Of a stretch of 14,699 bases of DNA, positions 10,093 through 14,699 are shown piece by piece. Made by a program: the position numbers and the translations under genes. Origin of the DNA: Larix sibirica (lineage: Eukaryota; Streptophyta; Pinopsida; Pinales; Pinaceae); assembly GCA_004151065.3 (NCBI GenBank), contig NWUY0304639975.1, forward strand, positions 4,286 to 18,984, written 5' to 3'. Under the pieces are notes generated by a model. The model saw only the letters and a program-made list of their open reading frames with translations. It made no database searches and had not been told where the DNA came from. Every line of letters starts with the position of its first letter. Positions within the stretch are counted from its first letter, which is position 1.

Positions 10093-12305
10093 CTACTTGA
10101 ACAACCATAAAAAAGAAGTAAAGTTAAACTTCCAATCCAACCAACAAAGTAACTGGTAGTATGCAAAAGCAAACAAGACATGCATTAGTAATGAAAATTG
10201 TGATAGTGGAAATCTGCAAATTTGAAAAACTAAAGCAAGCTTCTTATTTACAAAAAATGAAATATTACAAGGAAAATTGTTCAAGAAGGATTCTTCCAAC
10301 CATACATTAATTGGATCGTAAAAAACGGATTGGAAATTATTTTATGCTTGAGACAATTTAATGGGAAATCCCCAAATCTTATCAAGATAATGATTGAAAA
10401 GAAACTCATCAAAATCATGATGTAGAATTTCAGAAGTGGAGAATGTATCATCGTTATTAAATTGAAAAACATTCGGATCAGAGTCTTGAAAACCATAAAT
10501 GCAAGTTTCATCCTCTTGATTATTATTTAAATGTTCTTTCTTATTGATTTTCAGATTATTCAATTGTATTGATTTTTCCTTTAAAATGTGATTTTTGGAA
10601 AGAGTGTATTTAGAACATATTTTCTAAAAAGCATTTTCAATTTCAACCAACTCTTCCTCTAAGGACTTATCATGTTTTTCATGAAAATCTAGGGTAGGAG
10701 ATGAAGATAAAGAAAACTTATGTGATGGTTCCCTTAAATTAGATTTCTGAGAATCATTAAAATAGACAAAATATTTATTGAAATATGAAGTATAAAAATT
10801 ATGTTGAAAGTTTTCATTAAAGATTCCTTGATCCTTATCTACATCAAGTTTCATTTTCATTAATTGATCAAAAGTGAAGATTATTATCTTCATGTTTGTA
10901 CGTAATCCCAAGAGGATTTTCTAAATGATTAGAAGGAAATGATATACACCCTTCATTATGAATTCCATTCTCATTTCAAACAAGATTGTTAAACTCATAA
11001 AATGGCAAGTGATCAAAATTAAATACTAAAGAATTTTCATTAACCAGAATAGAGGCACTAATACTTTCTTCTAAAATTTCATATTCAAATTTCTCAAAAT
11101 GAGTAGAATCTATAATATGTTCTTTGAAATCTGAAATAAGAACAATATCTTCAGGGATTCCTAGATCTTCATTAAAATTAATTCTTTGATCAAAGGGAAT
11201 AGGGTGATTACTTTCATGCTTAACATATATCCCAAGAGTTTTTTCTAAATCATTAGAAACGGAAGATATACACTTTTCATTCCAAACTGCATTCTCATCA
11301 AAGTCTGAATTATTAGGACCAAAACTAGAAAATGGCAAATGTTCAAAATCAGAAAATATAAAATGTTCATTCAACATATTGGAAGCATTTTGAGTGACAT
11401 TTTCTTCTAAAATTTTATGTCCAAATTTCTAGATAATGGAAAGAGGAAGTGTAGAATTCACTATACCTACATTCATTGGAGGAAGGAAATTGATAATCAG
11501 AATTTGCAATTTATTTTCCCTTTGTGTTCGAGAAATGTTGAATTTTAGATGGAAAATCTGCTTTGTCCAAATTCTATAAAATACTTTGAATGTTTCTTTC
11601 CTTTTGTAGGGACATAACTTCATTGTATAAAACTTTAACTTGCTCCCATAACTAAGAAATTTCTGAAAACTATGGTTCCTCTTCAACACATTTTTCATCA
11701 TATGAAAGAGGAGGAAACAGTTCTAAAGGGAACCAAGTTTCAAGTCTTTCTCAAGGTTTTGGGAACCCTTACATGCTTCATTGAAATCTGTCATCCCTTC
11801 ATGCAAAATGAACATAGCCATAGTATTAGGAAGAGATTTAACACACCAGTAAAATGTGATTTTTGCTGAGGGTTTGTCATCCTCATGTAAGTTGTAATAC
11901 ACCTACTGGAAACATGTATTAAAATATCGGATGGATTCTCCAACATGTAACTACATTTGACTAAGATTTTGATAAATTTCAATTGGTTCATAGACTTCAA
12001 AAGCATCTTTAATTTTTTTTTTGAATTCTAGCCAGTTATGAATCGTATTAAGAGGTAAAATATTAAACCAGCCATAAACCTTACCTTTGAAATTAAAATG
12101 AAATAATATGCAAGCTACATCATCATGAACAACATTCAACAAACATAAAATAGATTCATATTCCTAATGTGTTCAACAACTAAAAAGTTCCTTCACCATC
12201 AAACTTCGACAAAATGCTAACTACCCTTTTCGGGAGTTCATGCAAAGGCCCTTATAGGATTAATGTAGTATCAGACTCCCATGCATGGATTTGGGAAAGA
12301 GCCAT
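10093..12305 (-). pseudogene. Broken gag-like polyprotein with acidic repeats and membrane-like tail
   Basis: An ATG at 12305 begins MALSQIHAW, 76 nt inside the PBS. After one or two shifts before 12142 the frame is continuous to about 10860, with stops at 11951, 11903, 11723, 11429 and 10976. It then shifts and continues to 10093 with stops at 10624 and 10342, about 735 codons in all. The first 200 residues look like a retrotransposon gag domain (VHDDVACILFHFNFKGKV, GWFNILP, IEIYQNLSQ, YYNLHEDDKPSAKITFYW). A basic stretch follows (11700-11500). Then comes an acidic region (11430-10700) with a tandem duplication around EILEE...HLPF...LGI-YKHE. The tail has WLEESFLNNF and a hydrophobic segment, SLLMHVLFAFAYYQLLCWL (about 10194-10138). 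No CCHC zinc knuckle, protease or RT motif is visible. Gag would form the particle; the roles of the acidic part and tail are unknown. Confidence 0.7.
10810..11440 (-). repeat. Tandem duplication of about 330 bp inside the gag-like frame
   Basis: Matched anchors sit at 10907/11231 (CCCAAGAG), 11003/11333 (TGGCAA) and 11065/11402 (TTTCTTCTAAAATTT), giving offsets of 324, 330 and 337 bp. The first two offsets are exact multiples of three. Both copies translate in the same style: EILEE or ILEEN, then FDHLPF or FEHLPF, then NE-CIS, then LGI-YKHE and FDQ. The copies have diverged clearly, so the duplication is older than the loss of coding capacity or was tolerated while coding. Confidence 0.75.
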
Positions 12306-12360
12306 AGAAGCATAATATAAAAATAAAATGCAGCCCTATTTCGGGTAACTTGTCGGTGGT

Positions 12361-12379
12361 GGCCCTCCTTCTAGCACCA
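12361..12379 (-). other. Candidate tRNA primer binding site
   Basis: On the minus strand, two bases (AA) after the LTR end, the sequence reads TGGTGCTAGAAGGAGGGCC. A TGG start a few bases inside the 5' LTR is the hallmark of a PBS, pairing with the CCA end of a tRNA. The implied tRNA 3' end is GGCCCTCCTTCTAGCACCA. It differs from the common plant gypsy sites for tRNA-Asp and tRNA-Met, and I cannot name the tRNA. Confidence 0.65.
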
Positions 12380-12381
12380 TT

Positions 12382-12414
12382 TGTTGATGGGATAAAATGT
12401 CCCACCCATCAACA
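12382..12414 (-). repeat. Terminal hairpin at the inner end of the 5' LTR
   Basis: TGTTGATGGG and CCCATCAACA form perfect 10-bp arms around a 13-base middle that itself contains the near-complementary pair GGGAC/ATCCC on the minus strand. The structure occupies the last 33 bp of U5, directly beside the PBS. The matching end of the other LTR (4313-4346) keeps only one arm (ACCCATCAA), with the outer arm decayed to TGTAGACGG. Confidence 0.7.
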
Positions 12415-13303
12415 TAAGAGAAAACAGTCTAATCCAAGGGTTTCAAAAAAACCTATGTAAAATTCTTCCTAATCCTCAGCCATTTGGTGTGACTATTTTC
12501 GACAGATATCAGGGCTCTGTTTCCACAATTGAGTGTTTACTCCCAGGAAGGAGACTTCATCTAGTGCTTCTAGAGTTAAGGTTAATAATATAATGAAAGA
12601 AACCTATGGTAGTTTACTATCGATGAAAATATGCTTATAATTAATTATGTAAATATCCAAGTTTAATTAAAACACATTTTTAAAGTAAGATCAAGTTCAA
12701 CCAATAAAAATTGTTGATAAAACCAGATCTATTTGTAAATTGTCAATCCAAAAGAAATGAAAACATCGTTCATTCTGAAAAATATTCCAAAATGTATAAT
12801 TGATTATTAAACTAGTAAATTAGATTTACATCAATCAACAAGTTAGACAAACTGAAAATTATGTAATAAATAGTGATTAGAGAAACATTGGAATCTCATT
12901 TATCACAAATTGAGTAAGGTTATTATTGTTATTGATTATAGCTTCTGTAGTCTAAATACATCCAACATAATATGAACAAAATATAACAATCACCATGTTT
13001 TGGAGATGAATTGCAAAATTAAATTGAAAAATAGGAGTTGAAAATGCAAAAACAAACTATCTTACTAATGAAGTCTATGTTGGAATTACAAAAGAATCTC
13101 TGAATCTGATAAAATAGCTTTGAGATACATTACAAAGTGTCATCTATAGATCCAAATAGTAAAATGTACTTATGACAATGCCCAACAAGTTTCTATGACA
13201 GAGAATAAATATATTTCCCTATGGAGACCCCCCCTAATCGGTTCTTAAATACATTAGAAAAAAAATGCCATCCAACCAATGGCCATTTCTTGTTCAACAA
13301 TGG

Positions 13304-13311
13304 TATTTATA
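13304..13311 (-). promoter_or_regulatory. TATA box of 5' LTR
   Basis: On the minus strand this reads TATAAATA in the context GTATAAATACCATTGTTGAAC, the same as at 5284-5291 in the other LTR while nearby bases differ. Transcription would start near 13275 and run leftward through the PBS into the gag-like frame. It is the best core-promoter candidate in the LTR. Confidence 0.6.
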
Positions 13312-14082
13312 CATAAATGAATGAATTGTAGGATAAGATCATCTCCCCAATTCCTAAACTAAGTGGTTGAGCATTCTGTTTAGCAAAAGAAATTTTGCAA
13401 ATCTGTCCACGATCATGAAATCACACATTTCCTACGGATTCTACACAAGATTCATCTAATTGGGCTCATTTAGCACAAAATCCATATCTCATATTTTCGA
13501 GATTTGTCCCCATCGCTCCAGAAATCCCGCCTGAAAATCACTACTCTTTCAACTTGAGATATCCTTGATTTCTCAAGATCTGAGATGTTAATTGATTTTT
13601 TTTCAAATCCAAATCCACATCTATTAAATTTAAAAGAGAAAATTAAAAGCAATAAACAACATTTCAGATCAAAAGAAACAAATCTAAATCAATGAAAATC
13701 TATTTGCAAATCAAATCATAACCAAATAGATAAATCCAAGTCAAATTCATAATTCACTTTTCAAGCAAATTTTGGCTACATTTAAACTATCCATTTGGAA
13801 AAAATGATCTTCCCAAATTATTCCTCATCTTCCAGACTGAGCTATCTCGGGCTTAATTTGGCCTTCTAAAACTCAAGATATAGATTTAGGAAGTTAACAC
13901 TCAGCAACTATTGATTATACTGTTGGATGAATTGTGGCTGTTGATTTGAATGTTAAATTCATTGTCCCGCATGCATTGGGAAAAAGAGATTTTAGGTGTT
14001 TATATTGCATTTGCCACACATAGTAGTTTGTATAAAAACATAGGGAAGAAATAGAGAATAGGGCCCACACCAAATATTTTTC

Positions 14083-14699
14083 CAACCCACTGACCACCTC
14101 ATTACTCTTAGGATAATTGCGGAGGAGTGTCGTAATATTAAATCCAATCCGTTTTGTTTCTTTGTGTACTTTAGGAAATATTTCGATACAATGCCTATAA
14201 TTAACTTGTGGAATAAATTAGAAGAGCTAAAAGTTCGTTTAGGACTGAGAACTACCACGATAAGGTTGTATGAGAAAGTCATTGTCAAGTTTAAGAGCAC
14301 CAAGGGATGGTCGAAATATATTAATTTTAATATTGGAGTCAAACAAGGATTCCCCCTCCCCCTTACCCTTTACAACATTTACATCGATAAGCTAGAAAAC
14401 ATTTTAGAACCAAGTTGCACTAGAACGACCTTAGATGGGATAGTCATCATGCTCCTTTTGTATGATGCACAATGATATTGTTCTTTTGGAAAGGAACCCC
14501 TATAGCTTTGATAATCAATTAAAGATCCTCAAGGACTTCTGCTCTAACATGGGTATGTCTGTTAACAATGCAAAAATTAAAGTTATGATTATCAAGTCAA
14601 AGAAAGACATTATTGGTAATTTTGTTTATGACAATAACAACTTGGAGGAAGTGACTTCTTACAAATATCTTACAGAACTTGACCTTCATTAAAAGTTTA
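14083..14699 (+). pseudogene. LINE-type reverse transcriptase fragment, 3' end outside window
   Basis: Translation from 14083 gives PTDHLITLRIIAEECR, a block that precedes RT motif A in plant LINEs. Motif A follows near 14161-14184 as FVYFRKYFDT, where the first, catalytic Asp expected in F-V-D-F is replaced by Tyr. Motif B is at 14335 (GVKQGFPLPLTLYNIYID; the usual form is GxxQGxPLSPxLF). The motif C region (YADD-type) at 14461 is broken by a one-base shift. The frame then continues as NDIVLLERN and on through FCSNMGMSVNNAKIKVMIIKSKK to a stop at 14690, where related proteins would continue. Endonuclease and the N-terminal RT blocks are absent, so it is a 5'-truncated, dead copy starting within about 15 bp of the LTR edge. 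Confidence in LINE RT is high; the clade is not assigned. Confidence 0.88.

Larger units (their letters stand above)
4313..14069 (-). mobile_element. Non-autonomous gag-only LTR retrotransposon
   Basis: Two long direct repeats (4313-6090 and 12382-14069) enclose 6.3 kb. In minus orientation the order is 5' LTR (right copy), candidate primer binding site (12361-12379), a broken gag-like frame (12305-10093), 4 kb of AT-rich non-coding DNA, a weak purine tract, and the 3' LTR (left copy). The LTRs end in TGT...ACA. No protease, RT, RNase H or integrase motif is seen in any frame of the interior, so mobility would have needed enzymes supplied in trans, as in LARD-like elements. Divergence between the LTRs, indels between them and multiple stops in gag show an old insertion. 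No 5-bp target duplication is recognisable: TCGGG precedes the left LTR and no match follows the right one. Confidence 0.8.
12382..14069 (-). repeat. 5' LTR (right copy)
   Basis: This is the upstream LTR in the element's minus orientation. It aligns with 4313-6090. The right edge is placed at CCCACA (TGTGGG on the minus strand), where similarity to the other copy stops; the true end could be two bases inward. The left edge is TGTTGATGGG beside the PBS. A conserved TATA box at 13304 implies U3 of roughly 800 bp and R plus U5 of roughly 890 bp. It lacks about 90 bp present in the left copy. Confidence 0.85.

Noticed and set aside
10093-10299. Envelope gene of a plant retrovirus-like element
   Set aside because: There is one hydrophobic segment at the end of a gag-continuous frame, with no separate start, signal peptide or known envelope motif. 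It is described as a membrane-like tail only.
10281-10511. Alternative minus-strand frame of 76 codons
   Set aside because: It overlaps the frame at 10563-10342 that continues both the upstream and downstream coding pattern of the gag-like ORF.
13992-14342. 116-codon minus-strand frame across the LTR edge and LINE
   Set aside because: It is antisense to the recognisable RT fragment and crosses an element boundary, so it is a shadow.
1-14699. tRNA, rRNA or other structured RNA genes
   Set aside because: I saw no cloverleaf, T-loop GGTTCGANTCC-type box or rRNA-like sequence on either strand.

Overview
The window looks like intergenic, repeat-rich DNA from a land plant with a large genome. It is AT-rich, shows no intact gene, and is filled with decayed retroelements. 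A gymnosperm is my guess, resting on remembered similarity of the LINE and gag fragments to conifer repeats and not on a search. I see no tRNA, rRNA, CRISPR array or bacterial-type operon.

Left part (1-4312, + strand). A non-coding stretch is followed by a GC-richer tandem array with a 75-bp unit (about 585-1160), seven clear copies plus a worn eighth. Next is a decayed Ty3/gypsy-type gag C-terminal remnant (1300-2013, four in-frame stops). After roughly 800 bp without a gene (two CACGTG boxes) comes a TATA box (2806), a plausible leader and an ATG in good plant context (2943). This starts a decayed, unrecognised protein-coding remnant that runs to the edge of the next element.

Middle and right (4313-14069, - strand). 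A pair of long direct repeats (4313-6090 and 12382-14069, roughly 90% alike where they align well) are read as the LTRs of one old LTR retrotransposon in minus orientation. Supporting it are TGT...ACA ends, a candidate primer binding site 2 nt inside the right LTR, and a TATA box conserved in both LTRs. Its only coding content is a single long gag-like reading frame (12305 to 10093, minus), now broken by stops and shifts. Gag is followed by an acidic region containing a tandem duplication of about 110 residues and then by a hydrophobic, membrane-like tail. I find no protease, reverse transcriptase, RNase H or integrase. The remaining 4 kb of the interior (6091-10092) is AT-rich and non-coding, with one local tandem duplication. 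It therefore reads as a non-autonomous, gag-only element that would have depended on another element's polymerase.

Right edge (14083-14699, + strand). A LINE-type reverse transcriptase fragment abuts the right LTR and runs off the window. Its catalytic motifs are damaged.

The best candidate for something new is the gag-only element with the duplicated acidic region and membrane-like tail. The 75-bp array, whose period is exactly 25 codons, comes second.
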